Position numbers and translations under genes: made by a program. Source: Candidatus Pelethomonas intestinigallinarum (GTDB lineage: Bacteria > Bacillota > Clostridia > Oscillospirales > Oscillospiraceae). Taken from it: 5,516 bases of DNA. The notes under the pieces were generated by a model. That model saw only the letters and a list, made by a program, of their open reading frames with translations, was not told the origin of the DNA and did not search any database. This document shows, piece by piece, positions 5,298-5,516 of the stretch; positions within the stretch are counted from its first letter, which is position 1; every line of letters begins with the position of its first letter. Location: the NCBI GenBank assembly GCA_018712665.1, contig DVGP01000003.1:1-5516 (forward strand). Direction: 5' to 3'.

Positions 5298-5516
5298 ATG
5301 GAATATCGCGTCAACCGGCGCACGGGAGACCGTATCAGCGCCCTGGGGATGGGGACCAGCGCCATCGCCTCCGCCGGGGAGGCCGAGGGGATCGAGACGC
5401 TGCGGCTGGCCGTGGAGAACGGGATCAACTACTTTGACCTGGCCACCGCTGAGTCGGTGAACTTCACCACCTTCGGCAAGGCCCTGGCCGACGTCCGGGA
5501 CAAGGTCCTCTACCAG
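5298..5516 (+). CDS. Aldo/keto reductase, N-terminal part (runs off the window)
   Basis: The open frame from ATG 5298 continues without a stop to the window edge (73 codons). It begins MEYRVNRRTGDRISALGMGT, matching the first strand of the aldo/keto reductase barrel in Bacillota. The catalytic-Asp region follows, AVENGINYFDLATAES, with D47. These enzymes reduce carbonyls with NAD(P)H, and many clostridial members also carry a C-terminal 4Fe-4S domain, which cannot be judged here. In the classical family a Tyr lies five residues after the Asp (DTAxxYG); here that position is E52, so the usual proton donor seems displaced or absent. GAGGG (5285-5289) lies 8 nt before the start. The gene has its own promoter and is separated from the preceding operon by a strong terminator, so functional linkage to it is not shown. 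Confidence 0.92.
   Translation, partial: MEYRVNRRTGDRISALGMGTSAIASAGEAEGIETLRLAVENGINYFDLATAESVNFTTFGKALADVRDKVLYQ

Noticed and set aside
2567..5428. Very long minus-strand open frame (953 codons) opposite gene 2
   Set aside because: It gives repetitive Gly/His/Val-rich sequence with no recognisable domain. The plus strand encodes a clear acyl-CoA synthetase with all its motifs.
3640..5460. Plus-strand open frame in another phase (606 codons)
   Set aside because: Its Arg/Pro/His-rich composition is typical of a shifted frame in GC-rich DNA, and it runs across the terminator at 5118-5156.

Overview
The window looks like a chromosomal segment of a GC-rich, low-oxygen gut member of the Bacillota, most likely Oscillospiraceae (Flavonifractor/Lawsonibacter/Intestinimonas-like). 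The pointers are a canonical T-box leader, strong AGGAGG-type ribosome sites, G/C-ending codons throughout the genes, and the style of the acyl-CoA synthetase and aldo/keto reductase. This placement comes from recognition, not from a database search.

Layout. Bases 1-348 are a lower-GC, apparently non-coding flank with short helically phased direct repeats. At 340-404 a tRNA-Ser-like 3' part (anticodon loop CTCGAAA, variable arm, T arm, acceptor 3' strand, CCA) has lost its proper 5' half. It is centred on an inverted repeat typical of tyrosine-recombinase core sites, so this is probably the attachment-site scar of an integrated element lying to the left of the window. Bases 405-720 hold two diverged copies of a structured intergenic repeat (terminator-like hairpins plus a conserved 16-nt spacer) with compensatory stem changes. 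No gene was found in 1-1191.

A sigma-A-type promoter near 827-854 drives a roughly 280-nt T-box riboswitch with a strong intrinsic terminator (1106-1145). The T-box controls a two-gene operon. Gene 1 (1192-2604) is a LeuA-like protein that keeps the C-terminal LeuA regulatory domain but has lost the metal-binding and catalytic signatures of 2-isopropylmalate synthase. Gene 2 (2612-5092) fuses a xylose-isomerase-like TIM barrel to a complete acyl-CoA synthetase. A terminator (5118-5156) closes the operon. A separate promoter (TATAAT at 5239) then starts an aldo/keto reductase gene that runs off the right edge.

How the parts may work together. The T-box UGGU bulge implies a tRNA with A73, and the modelled specifier is CUG (Leu), so the operon is probably induced when charged tRNA-Leu runs low. 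A fused acyl-CoA ligase next to a LeuA-domain protein under such control suggests a role in branched-chain acyl or leucine supply, for example activating a branched-chain acid. This is inference; neither substrate can be read from the sequence.
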